The translations under genes and the position numbers were made by a program. From Bin87 sp965261925 (GTDB lineage Bacteria > Chloroflexota > Dehalococcoidia > Lucifugimonadales > UBA3495), in contig OZ253486.1 in the NCBI GenBank assembly GCA_965261925.1, positions 2,852,001 to 2,916,000 on the forward strand: 64,000 nt of DNA, written 5' to 3'. This document shows, in pieces, positions 42,497 through 50,919 of this stretch. Position 1 is the first letter of the stretch; every line of letters begins with the position of its first letter. Below the pieces are notes generated by a model. It was not told the origin of the DNA. It ran no database searches and was given only the letters and a program-made list of their open reading frames with translations.

Positions 42497-44302
42497 ATGA
42501 TGACGCGCAAGATGTTCAAGATACTTTTGATGGGAGCCATGTTGGCCGCACTAGTTGGGTTGTTGGCGTGCGGTCAAAGCGATGACCCTGAAGTGGCCGC
42601 GCCGAAGGCGTCAACCGCGCCCACGGCAGTTTCGGTTGAACCCACGCAAGCTCCGGCCGTACCCACAGAAGCTCCGGCTGCACCTTCGGGGGGTCCGGCG
42701 ACGACGACGGAAACGATGACCGCGTCCCAGGGGACTGCCATGGGCGAGAGTTGCGCCCCGTCGGCGGACCTGACATTTGACGACCGGCCGCCGCAGGGCG
42801 GGACGCTGGTGATGCGGGCTTCGGATCCGCCGACGCTGGATCCGCACCTGATGGGGGATGTGACGTCGAGCAGGGTCGGCGGGGAGATTTATGGCGGCCT
42901 GGTGACGCTGAGCCTGGATTACCAGCCGGTGCTGGACCTGGCGGAAACCTGCTCCATCAGCGAGGATGGACTGGTTTACACCTTCGTATTGCGGGAGAAC
43001 GCCAAGTTCCACGACGGCAAGCCGGTAACGGCGCACGACTTCAAGTGGTCGATTGAGCGGGCGGCCGACCCCGACACGCTTTCGCACACGGCGGAGACCT
43101 ACCTGGGCGACATTATCGGGGTCGTCGACAAGCTGGAAGGGCGGGCCAACGAAATCAGCGGCGTGCGCGCGGTGGACGACCGCACAATCGAGTTCACCAT
43201 CGACGCTCCCAAGTCATATTTCCTGGCCAAGCTGTCATACCCGACGGCGTACGTAATTGACCAGGAGCAGGTGACCAACGATGGATCGTGGTTGGACGAG
43301 CCCAACGGGACGGGTCCGTTCAAGCTGGGCACTTACGAAATCGGTGAGACGATCATCCTCGAACGCAACGACCTGTACCACCTGGGACCGCCGCACATCG
43401 AGGAGGTGCGCATGATCCTGAGTGGCGGATCGGCGATGATAATGTACGAAAACGACGAGATACACCTGACGGCAGTGGGAATAGACGATTTGCCACGGCT
43501 GCTGGATCCCAGCGATGCGCTGCATCCACAGTTGCACCGGTCGCCGCAGGACTTCGACGTGTTCTACGTCGGTCTGAACGTAGACCAGCCGCCGTTTGAT
43601 GACGTCAAGGTCCGCCAGGCGATGAACTACGCGATAGACCTGGCGAGCATCGCCGAAAACGTGCTGGACGGCCGGGTCGCGCCGGCGACGGGGGTGATAC
43701 CGCCGGGGTTCCCGTCCCATACGGAAAACCTGCGAACCTACCATTACAACCCGGACCTGGCACGGGAGTTGTTGCAGGAATCGAAATACGCCGATGAGGC
43801 GGCGTCAGGCGACTTCCCACGCATCACGCTGACGATATCGGGCAGCTTCGGAGCGGCGATACCCACGTACCTGGAAGTGATCCTGGAACAGTGGCGGCAG
43901 GAACTGGGGATAGAGATCGATATTCAACAGACGGAATGGGCGACGTTCCTGCAGGACGTGAGCGAGCGCAAGTACCAGATGTTCTCCCTAGGATGGGTCG
44001 CGGACTACCCCGACCCGGAGAATTTCCTGGACGTGCTGTTGCACTCGGAGAGCCAGAGCAACCACACCAACTACAGCAACCCGGAGGTTGACCGGCTGTT
44101 GGAAGAGGCGCGAACGGAACGGGACCGGACCCGACGTTTCGAGATGTACAACCAGATCGAGCAGATGATCCTGGACGACGCGCCGTGGGTTTGGACCTGG
44201 TTCAGCGGGGAAGGGTACGCGCTGATAAAGCCGGAAGTTTCGGACTACTTCCTCCTGCAGATGAGCATCCCGAAGTATCGGTACGTGTACTTCAACCAGT
44301 AG
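42497..44302 (+). CDS. Peptide ABC transporter substrate-binding lipoprotein
   Basis: A protein of about 600 aa of solute-binding family 5. A lipoprotein signal (LLMGAMLAALVGLLACGQ) is followed by a ~65-residue Pro/Ala/Thr linker. Binding-fold motifs are GGTLVMRASDPPTLDPHLM, LVYTFVLRENAKFHDGKPVTAHDFKWSIERA, NGTGPFKLGTYE, VKVRQAMNYAIDLASI, and SLGWVADYPDPENFLDVLLHS. GGAGG precedes the ATG. The two permease genes follow directly. It captures peptides or similar solutes outside the cell. Confidence 0.94.
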   Translation: MMTRKMFKILLMGAMLAALVGLLACGQSDDPEVAAPKASTAPTAVSVEPTQAPAVPTEAPAAPSGGPATTTETMTASQGTAMGESCAPSADLTFDDRPPQGGTLVMRASDPPTLDPHLMGDVTSSRVGGEIYGGLVTLSLDYQPVLDLAETCSISEDGLVYTFVLRENAKFHDGKPVTAHDFKWSIERAADPDTLSHTAETYLGDIIGVVDKLEGRANEISGVRAVDDRTIEFTIDAPKSYFLAKLSYPTAYVIDQEQVTNDGSWLDEPNGTGPFKLGTYEIGETIILERNDLYHLGPPHIEEVRMILSGGSAMIMYENDEIHLTAVGIDDLPRLLDPSDALHPQLHRSPQDFDVFYVGLNVDQPPFDDVKVRQAMNYAIDLASIAENVLDGRVAPATGVIPPGFPSHTENLRTYHYNPDLARELLQESKYADEAASGDFPRITLTISGSFGAAIPTYLEVILEQWRQELGIEIDIQQTEWATFLQDVSERKYQMFSLGWVADYPDPENFLDVLLHSESQSNHTNYSNPEVDRLLEEARTERDRTRRFEMYNQIEQMILDDAPWVWTWFSGEGYALIKPEVSDYFLLQMSIPKYRYVYFNQ

Positions 44303-44380
44303 GACCACCGCAGATCGCGAAGTGGGGGCGGATGATTGTTCGCCCCTACGGTTATCACCAAAGGGAACGGACGGTTACAG

Positions 44381-45328
44381 ATGGCAACATACGTGGCTCG
44401 GCGGCTGGTTTGGCTGCCATTCCTGTTGCTCATCGTGACGTTCGTGACGTTTGCGCTGCTGCGGTTCGGGCCCGGGGATCCGGTGCAGGTCTGGTTGGGC
44501 CAGCACCAGAACGACGAAGTGCGGGCGCGGTTGCGGGCGCAGTTGGGACTGGACGATCCGCTAGTGGTGCAGTACGTCCGGTATATCGAAGGGGTGGTGA
44601 CGCGACTGGACTTCGGCGAGAGTTTCCAATTCCGGGGGAAATCGGTTGCGGAGTTGCTGGCCAAGCGCATCCCCGTGTCGCTGCAACTCAACCTGGCGGC
44701 GATAATCATCACCCTCGGGGTTGGCATACCGGTGGGGCTGTACGCGGCGTTGCGGCAGGGCACGGGAGTAGACAACGTGGTGGTGGCGATTGCGCTGATG
44801 TTTCAGTCGCTGCCGGTATTCATCACGGCGCCGGTGTTGCTGCTGGTGTTTGCGCTGCACCTGGACCTGCTGCCCACGCAAGGTTGGGATGGATTCTTTT
44901 CGCCGAAGATCGTGATGCCCGCGGTGGTCATGGGAGTGCCGGGCATTGCCATTGTGGTGCGCCTGGTGCGGGCGAGCGTCCTGGACGTGCTGGGGCAGGA
45001 CTACATTCGCACGGCGAGGGCAAAAGGGTTGTCGGAAAGGATAGTGCGCTGGCGGCACATCCTGCGGAACGCGATGATACCGGTGGTGACCAGCTTCGGT
45101 TTCACGATAGCCGGGCTGGCCGGAGGGACGTTCATCGTCGAAATATACTTCGGCATCCCGGGGGTTGGATTCTTCACCATTAATTCGCTGTTCGCGCGCG
45201 ATTACCCGGTGCTCATGGCGTTCGCCATCGTATCGACGACGCTGTTTGTGCTGGCCAACCTGATTGTGGACCTGACGTATCCGCTGCTGGATCCGCGGAT
45301 CAGGCTGGGAGCGGGCAATGTTACCTGA
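44381..45328 (+). CDS. Peptide ABC transporter permease (DppB-like)
   Basis: A 315-aa inner-membrane protein with about six helices. It starts MATYVARRLVWLPFLLLIV, has the periplasmic block PGDPVQVWLGQHQNDEVRARL and LGLDDPLVVQYVRYIEGV, and the cytoplasmic EAA loop DYIRTARAKGLSERIVRWRHILRNAMIPVV. Its stop overlaps the start of the next permease by 11 bases. Confidence 0.94.
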   Translation: MATYVARRLVWLPFLLLIVTFVTFALLRFGPGDPVQVWLGQHQNDEVRARLRAQLGLDDPLVVQYVRYIEGVVTRLDFGESFQFRGKSVAELLAKRIPVSLQLNLAAIIITLGVGIPVGLYAALRQGTGVDNVVVAIALMFQSLPVFITAPVLLLVFALHLDLLPTQGWDGFFSPKIVMPAVVMGVPGIAIVVRLVRASVLDVLGQDYIRTARAKGLSERIVRWRHILRNAMIPVVTSFGFTIAGLAGGTFIVEIYFGIPGVGFFTINSLFARDYPVLMAFAIVSTTLFVLANLIVDLTYPLLDPRIRLGAGNVT

Positions 45329-46379
45329 CCGCTCGGGTCCGCGGGCCCACGACCACGGGCATGCACAGCACGGGGACGTCGACCTGCCGGGCGCGGACTG
45401 GCCGGTCGACGATCTGGCGCCAGGCGAGCGCGATGAATTGAGCGCCGGACCGGCGCGGGGCCACAGCTACTGGAGCCTCTCGACGCGCCGGCTGTTCCGG
45501 AAGAAGCTGGCGGTGATTTGCCTCACGCTGATCGTGTTCCTGTACGGCGGAGCGCTGCTGGCGCCGCTGATCACACCCTACGAGTACACCGCGCAGGATC
45601 TGTCGCAGAGCCGGGCCGGGCCCACGCTGGCGCATCCGTTCGGCGCAGACCGGTTGGGTCGCGACATGATGACCCGGGTGATCTATGGGCTGAGGACCAC
45701 GGTGATCATCACGATTGCATCGCTGATGGGCGGAACCCTCGTCCTGGGCATAACGCTCGGATTGATCAGCGGATACATGGGCCGGTGGGTGGATTCGCTG
45801 ATCATGCGGACGGGCGAGGTCACGTCGTCGTTTCCGGACATCATCCTGATACTGATATTCGTGGCGGCGTTGCGGCCGCGACTGGTGGGAGCGGTGCAGG
45901 GGTTTGAGGACGCAACGGGGATCGACTGGATTCTGCGGTTGGGACTGCTGGACTACGCGATCATATCGCTGGCGCTTTCGATCTTTGGATGGTTCGGGAT
46001 GGCCCGGCTGGTGCGAGGGCAGGTGTTGCAGGCGCGGGAGAGCCAATACACAGAGGCGGCGTTGGTGGCGGGAGCGTCGACGGCGCGGATCCTGCGGGCG
46101 CACGTGCTGCCGAATATCCTGAGCCCGCTGATCGTGTCGATCTCCGCGGGACTGGCGGGGGTGGCGGGGTCCGAACTGGTTCTGAGCTGGATCGGGATTG
46201 GGGTGCAGCCGCCGGTGCCGAGCCTGGGACGGATGATGTTCGAGAACGGCAGCATACAGGTGCTGCGGAACGAGCCGCATCTGCTGCTGTTCCCGATTGG
46301 GACGGTGACGCTGCTGTTCTTCTGCTTCAACATCCTGGGGGACGCGGTGAACGACGCGTTCAACCCGAGGACGCGTTGA
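45318..46379 (+). CDS. Peptide ABC transporter permease (DppC-like)
   Basis: A 353-aa permease. The N-terminal ~55 residues are hydrophilic, then come TRRLFRKKLAVICLTLIVFLYGG, the family motif HPFGADRLGRDMMTRVIYGLRTT, and the EAA loop ESQYTEAALVAGASTARILRAHVLPNILSPL. It ends GDAVNDAFNPRTR as DppC proteins do. It pairs with the preceding DppB-like protein. No ATPase gene follows; the nearest candidate partner is at 28032-29015. Confidence 0.94.
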   Translation: MLPDRSGPRAHDHGHAQHGDVDLPGADWPVDDLAPGERDELSAGPARGHSYWSLSTRRLFRKKLAVICLTLIVFLYGGALLAPLITPYEYTAQDLSQSRAGPTLAHPFGADRLGRDMMTRVIYGLRTTVIITIASLMGGTLVLGITLGLISGYMGRWVDSLIMRTGEVTSSFPDIILILIFVAALRPRLVGAVQGFEDATGIDWILRLGLLDYAIISLALSIFGWFGMARLVRGQVLQARESQYTEAALVAGASTARILRAHVLPNILSPLIVSISAGLAGVAGSELVLSWIGIGVQPPVPSLGRMMFENGSIQVLRNEPHLLLFPIGTVTLLFFCFNILGDAVNDAFNPRTR

Positions 46380-46582
46380 GCCCGCTTTCGAGGGTAATTA
46401 CATACCGGTGCACAGAGCAGATTCCGAAACTCCTGAAAAACCGAACGCTGCCACGTGATTTGGCCTGCGATCAGGCTTTCTGCTCCGACGCCCAGCGATG
46501 GCATGAAACCGGTACTCTGGCCGCAGGCGACAGCAGGGATCAGGATATGTAAAATGACATTAGCCACGCCAACGGGGATGAT

Positions 46583-46933
46583 ATGACGGCCACAACCTAC
46601 CGTGACGCCAGCCGGCGCCGGCTGGCGCAGGCCAAAGAGGAACTAGCAGCGGGAGACACTCGACAGGCGTCCGAAAAAGGCTGGGGTGCGGCGGCGCAGA
46701 TGGTGAAGGCTATCGCCGCTGGCCGTGCATGGGAGCATGGCGGTCACCGTCAATTATTCAGTGCGACAAGACGATTGTCGATGGAATTGAAAACTGAACA
46801 GGTCGAAGTTTGGTTTGCAATGGCGAGCCACCTGCACACCAATTTTTACGAGGATTGGCTTGAAGCCGAAACTGTAGACCTACACCTGGACCATGTTGAG
46901 CGGCTGTTGGACTTGCTGGAGCCGCTGGTCTGA
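46583..46933 (+). CDS. PaREP1-like (HEPN superfamily) small protein, paralogue 1
   Basis: A 116-aa helical protein. Its motif GDTRQASEKGWGAAAQMVKAIA and later ASHLHTNFYEDW match the PaREP1 family, mostly known from archaea and Chloroflexota and placed in the HEPN superfamily. Many HEPN proteins are RNases or partners of nucleotidyltransferase antitoxins; no such partner gene lies beside it, and the RNase motif R-x4-6-H is not convincing. A relative is encoded at 54083-54451. Confidence 0.75.
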   Translation: MTATTYRDASRRRLAQAKEELAAGDTRQASEKGWGAAAQMVKAIAAGRAWEHGGHRQLFSATRRLSMELKTEQVEVWFAMASHLHTNFYEDWLEAETVDLHLDHVERLLDLLEPLV

Positions 46934-47270
46934 ACCTGTCCTCTGCAAAAGAACCCGTCCCAAAGGGACATGGGCTTGCCTACGGATGGGCTAAATGCGT
47001 TTCGACAATTCTCAATCAAAACCCTCGACCAGACTGGGCCGGGGGTTTTGTAATCACCGTACAGCGTTGTTGCTGGGCCGACCCCGGGGAAACCGAAGGT
47101 CCACCGTCTTTCGATTGTTATCGCAAGGAATGTCGCGACGTCCCAGTCACGGTGGGATGCAATGGCAGTCGGCGAGAGTCCTTGCTACGGCAACGGGATT
47201 GCCACGCTTCGCTCGCAATGACATTTGGGGCGGCCGGCGGTGACGTTTGGGGCGGTCTGTTGACCCGGTT
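46934..47270. other. Spacer with dispersed palindrome, target of the IS66 insertion
   Basis: No gene seen. A palindrome copy (GGGATTGCCACGC, TTCGCTCGCAATGACA) lies at 47193-47222. The IS66 element is inserted about 50 bases later. Confidence 0.5.
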
Positions 47271-47278
47271 TGGAACTG

Positions 47279-48710
47279 GTAACTGTTCAGACTTGAGGGG
47301 AAGCGAGTAGTTGACGGCAGGCGTTGAGGGTGTTGAGACCTTGTGCCCGCCAGGTGCCGAAGATTGACGCCAGCGTCATCTTGGTGGCAGTACCCCGGTC
47401 CGAGCGGGTGCCCCCACTGACCTTGCGGCTGACCACCAGATGGCGCAGGCTGCGCTCGGCGGCGTTGTTGTCCGGCGGCACCTCCGGTTCGGCCACGAAG
47501 ACGAAGAGTTCTTTGATGTGTTTCTCCATGCGTCGGCACAGCCTGGCTTGGGCGGCTGACGGGTCATCCAGGTAGGGCCGGCAGAGGACCAGCAATCGTC
47601 TTTCCAGGGCCATTTTGGCGGTGCGGCGTTGTTGCTCTGCGGGGTGGGTAAAGACCGTGGCCTGACGGTAGAGTTGGTGGACGGCGTCAGCCCACTGGGA
47701 CAGCGATCCATCATCTGGGTAGAGTGATCGCAGGTCGTGGATGTCCCGCAGCAGGTGGGCCCAGCAGCGTTGTTTGGGACCCGCATAGTGGTGGTAGGCG
47801 GCGTAAAAGTCGCTGACCAGCACACCGGCGAAATCGTCGCCCAAAACCTCGTCCACTACCGCCTTGCCCCGGTTCCGTCGCAGGAAGTACCGCAGGTTGG
47901 GGGTGCTGAAAGTCCACACGTAGCCGTTGTGTCCATCCTGTCGCCAACCCGTCTCATCGGCGTGGACCACCGGACTGCCTCGGACCTGTTCCAGGATGTC
48001 CGCCACCACCCGTTGGGCCTTGCCAGCCACTTGCTGTGTGGCCGCCACGATGGCCCCCAGGCTGAGTTGCAGCCCATGCACGGTATCCAGGTGCCACTGG
48101 ATGGTGCGCAACGGCAGCCTGGCTTCCTCCCGCAGGACCGCAATCAGGCTGATGACGTTGATCCCCAGGCGCTGCTTGCCCATCACCACGCCGTCCAGTT
48201 GCGCTTTGGGAACACAGCAGCGTCGGCAGCGGGGACAAGTGCGGGTCAGGTAAACGTGCTCGGTTACCTGCGCCGGAACCTGCGGCAGGTCGATCACCTC
48301 CCGAGTGCGCTGGGCCCAACCCCCAGACAACTGGGTCCCGCAGTCGGGACACTGCTCCACCACATGCTCCACGCGGTGGGTGGGCGTCATGCGGGCTCGG
48401 GCAAAGCCGTGAGGTCGGGGTTTGCGAGGTTCCTTGGGACGTGCTGGCTCCCGGTCTGCTTTGGGTTTCAGACCGGGCATCCGGCGGGAGCCTTTGGGTT
48501 TGGCTTGCCCTTCCAACTGGGCAATGCATTTCTCCAGCCGCTCAATGATGGCCTGCTGTCGGACGATGATGCCAATCAGAACATCCCGGTCGGCAGTCCT
48601 GAGATCGATTTCGGTATCCATCCCAGTTATATGACATAACCACCGCCCCCAAAGCCAGCCACCCGCACACCAAGTTCCGCCAATTCGCCTCACCAACTCT
48701 GAACAGTTAC
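47279..48710 (-). mobile_element. IS66-family element, copy 2 (uninterrupted)
   Basis: A 1432-bp element with ends GTAACTGTTCAGA and TCTGAACAGTTAC. The 8-bp target duplication TGGAACTG is at 47271-47278 and 48711-48718. It matches copy 1 (6110-11189) except for one base in a C-run near 48647, so one probably arose from the other recently. Confidence 0.95.
47287..48621 (-). CDS. IS66-family transposase TnpC (copy 2)
   Basis: A 444-aa single-protein IS66-type transposase. It has the two zinc-ribbon CxxC pairs (C91/C94, C129/C132), catalytic D222, D271 and E389, and the C-terminal SLRHLVVSRKVSGGTRSDRG. The stop codon TGA lies inside the terminal inverted repeat. No TnpA/TnpB partners are present. 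The frame is intact, so this is the candidate active copy. Confidence 0.95.
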   Translation of the reverse strand: MDTEIDLRTADRDVLIGIIVRQQAIIERLEKCIAQLEGQAKPKGSRRMPGLKPKADREPARPKEPRKPRPHGFARARMTPTHRVEHVVEQCPDCGTQLSGGWAQRTREVIDLPQVPAQVTEHVYLTRTCPRCRRCCVPKAQLDGVVMGKQRLGINVISLIAVLREEARLPLRTIQWHLDTVHGLQLSLGAIVAATQQVAGKAQRVVADILEQVRGSPVVHADETGWRQDGHNGYVWTFSTPNLRYFLRRNRGKAVVDEVLGDDFAGVLVSDFYAAYHHYAGPKQRCWAHLLRDIHDLRSLYPDDGSLSQWADAVHQLYRQATVFTHPAEQQRRTAKMALERRLLVLCRPYLDDPSAAQARLCRRMEKHIKELFVFVAEPEVPPDNNAAERSLRHLVVSRKVSGGTRSDRGTATKMTLASIFGTWRAQGLNTLNACRQLLASPQV

Positions 48711-48767
48711 TGGAACTGGGGTCAAATTGCCAATGGATAGCGGCTGTGTTAACGTTTATGATGTTGC

Positions 48768-50609
48768 GTGGCGCGGATAATCATTGGGGCAGTTGGAAGC
48801 AAGGACGGGGCATTGAGCACGATATCCGGTGAACCTGCGGCGGCTGTTCCGACGGGCGCTGTGGCGTGGCGGCCGTGGGGTCGCGAAGCGTTCGAGCTGG
48901 CCCAGAACAACGACCGGCCCATCCTGCTATCGATCAACGCGGTGTGGTGCTACTGGTGCCACGAGATGGATGGCGGTACGTACTCCGACCGGGACGTGGT
49001 CGAGTTCGTCAATGCTCATTTCATCCCGGTGCGCGTCGATACCGACCACCGGCCCGACATCAATGCCCGCTACAACGTGGGCGGCTGGCCGACGACCTCG
49101 TTTCTGACCCCGCACGGCGGGTTCCTCGCGGGGGCGACGTACCTGCCGGCGGACCAATTCCTGGCAATGCTGGACGAGGTGCGACGGGCATACAACGAAC
49201 GCAAGCCGGAGCTGTACGAACAGGGCAACGACATCCTGCGGCAGCGGCGGGAACACGCGGGGCGTGTATCCGCCGGCCGGGAACCGGACGGGGCGCTGGT
49301 TGACAGCATTTCGCGTCGAGTGGCCGGGACTTACGACGCCATCAACGGCGGGTTCGGGCTGGAACCAAAGTTTCCGTCGGCGCCCATGTTGCGCCTGTTG
49401 TTGCACCAGTACCGGACCACGAGGGAGCAGTTCTTCCGCGTGATGCTGGAGAAAACCCTGGACGGGGTGGTTGGCGGCGAACTGCGCGACGGGATCGACG
49501 GCGGCTTTTTCCGGTTCACGATGGGCGGCGACTGGACGCAGGCGCAGTACGAGAAGATGGCCGAGGATAATGTCGCGCTGGCCGGCGTGCTGATGGACGC
49601 GGGCATCATCCTGGGGCGCGAAGACTATCTGCGGGTTGCGGGCGAGACCGTCGATTACATCTGCGGCACGCTGTACGATCCGACAGCGCGGGGGGTTCGC
49701 GGCAGCCAGGGAGCGCATTCCGAATACTACGCCGGGTCGCGCCATACGAGGGCAGAATCCGACGCCCCGACAGTCGATCCGTACTGCTATTCGTCGGTGA
49801 CCGCGCAGGCGGCGTCCTTGCTGCTGGGAGCGACGTGGAAGCTGGGTCGGCCTGAACTGACGGCGACGGCCGTGACGCTATTGGACGGGCTGATCGACGC
49901 GGCCGAGGGCGGGAGGTTGGCGCACACCTACTCCGCATCGGGGGCGCTGCCGCAAGAGGAGGGTGACCTCCTGGTTGACTGGGCAAATGTCCTGGCGGCC
50001 ATGATGGACGCTTACGACGCACTGCCCGGCGGTTCGGAGCGGTACCTGGAAGCGGCGGGGCGGGCGGCGCAGGCGCTGTTGGACAGGTTCCTGGACGGTG
50101 CGAACGGCGCGTTCTGGGACGTGGAAGCGGGGCAGGAGCGGCACGGCTACCTGCACGCGCGCGAAAAGCCGCTGGCGGATAATACGTGCGCGGCGATGGG
50201 GATGATGCGGCTGCACCACGCGACGATGGAAGAGCGGTACCAGCAGACGGCGCGGCATACGCTGAGCGCCTACGTGGACGCCAATCGCGACTACGGCGAA
50301 CTTGCGGCGGACTATGCGGCGGCGGTGGATCGGTACCTGCACCCGGTGGTGGAAGTCACCGTGGAAGGCTGGCCGGGAGCGGTGAGCACGGACGCGATGC
50401 TGGCAGCGGCAATGAAATTGAGCGATCCGCACCTGGTCATCAAGCTGGCGCCGGCCAGCGCGGACGATGCGCCGGCGCAGGCACACGTTTGCCTGGACAC
50501 GGTCTGCTACCCGCCGGTGACGGATCCGGCAGAACTGGTGGCGGCAGTGGCCGAAGGCGGCACGGTCATGGAAAGTCCATTCCAGAACGTGTTTGACCTG
50601 TTGGGCTGA
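48768..50609 (+). CDS. Thioredoxin-fold DUF255 (SSP411/YyaL-like) protein
   Basis: A protein of about 613 aa. The N-terminal thioredoxin-like domain carries NAVWCYWCHEMDGGTYSD with a CxxC pair (near residues 61-64) and NVGGWPTTSFLTPHG. A long (alpha/alpha) barrel like that of N-acylglucosamine epimerases follows (GGFGLEPKFPSAPMLRLLLH, DGIDGGFFRFTMGGDW). The role of the family is uncertain. The GTG at 48768 lies only 57 bases from the end of the IS66 insertion, which may have removed or replaced its promoter. A TTG at 48813 is a possible alternative start. Confidence 0.88.
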   Translation: MARIIIGAVGSKDGALSTISGEPAAAVPTGAVAWRPWGREAFELAQNNDRPILLSINAVWCYWCHEMDGGTYSDRDVVEFVNAHFIPVRVDTDHRPDINARYNVGGWPTTSFLTPHGGFLAGATYLPADQFLAMLDEVRRAYNERKPELYEQGNDILRQRREHAGRVSAGREPDGALVDSISRRVAGTYDAINGGFGLEPKFPSAPMLRLLLHQYRTTREQFFRVMLEKTLDGVVGGELRDGIDGGFFRFTMGGDWTQAQYEKMAEDNVALAGVLMDAGIILGREDYLRVAGETVDYICGTLYDPTARGVRGSQGAHSEYYAGSRHTRAESDAPTVDPYCYSSVTAQAASLLLGATWKLGRPELTATAVTLLDGLIDAAEGGRLAHTYSASGALPQEEGDLLVDWANVLAAMMDAYDALPGGSERYLEAAGRAAQALLDRFLDGANGAFWDVEAGQERHGYLHAREKPLADNTCAAMGMMRLHHATMEERYQQTARHTLSAYVDANRDYGELAADYAAAVDRYLHPVVEVTVEGWPGAVSTDAMLAAAMKLSDPHLVIKLAPASADDAPAQAHVCLDTVCYPPVTDPAELVAAVAEGGTVMESPFQNVFDLLG

Positions 50610-50696
50610 AGAGCCGGCGGACAGATGGATATCGATTTTCTCGAATTGCGTGCTCACGGGGCCATGGGGGAGAGTGCGGTGATGGTGTTGCCACGA

Positions 50697-50876
50697 CGAG
50701 ATTGCCACGCTGCGCTCGCAATGACAGATTCAGTACGCTTGCAATGACAAACTCAATGCGCTCGCGATTACGGCTCGGCTACGAGATTGCCGCGCTGCTC
50801 TCGCAATGACAGGTTCAGTATGCTTGCGATTACGGCTCGGCTACGAGATTGCCGCGCTTCGCTCGCAATGACACAT
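50697..50876. repeat. Three dispersed palindromes in a ~64-bp repeated unit
   Basis: Palindromes at ~50699, ~50784 and ~50847 are linked by GCGATTACGGCTCGGCTAC and variants of CAGTACGCTTGCAATGACA. The last two units repeat with a period of about 64 bp. Confidence 0.75.
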
Positions 50877-50919
50877 TAATCACCCTGAGTACGCCAAGTG
50901 ATTTTCTGGAGTTGACGCC

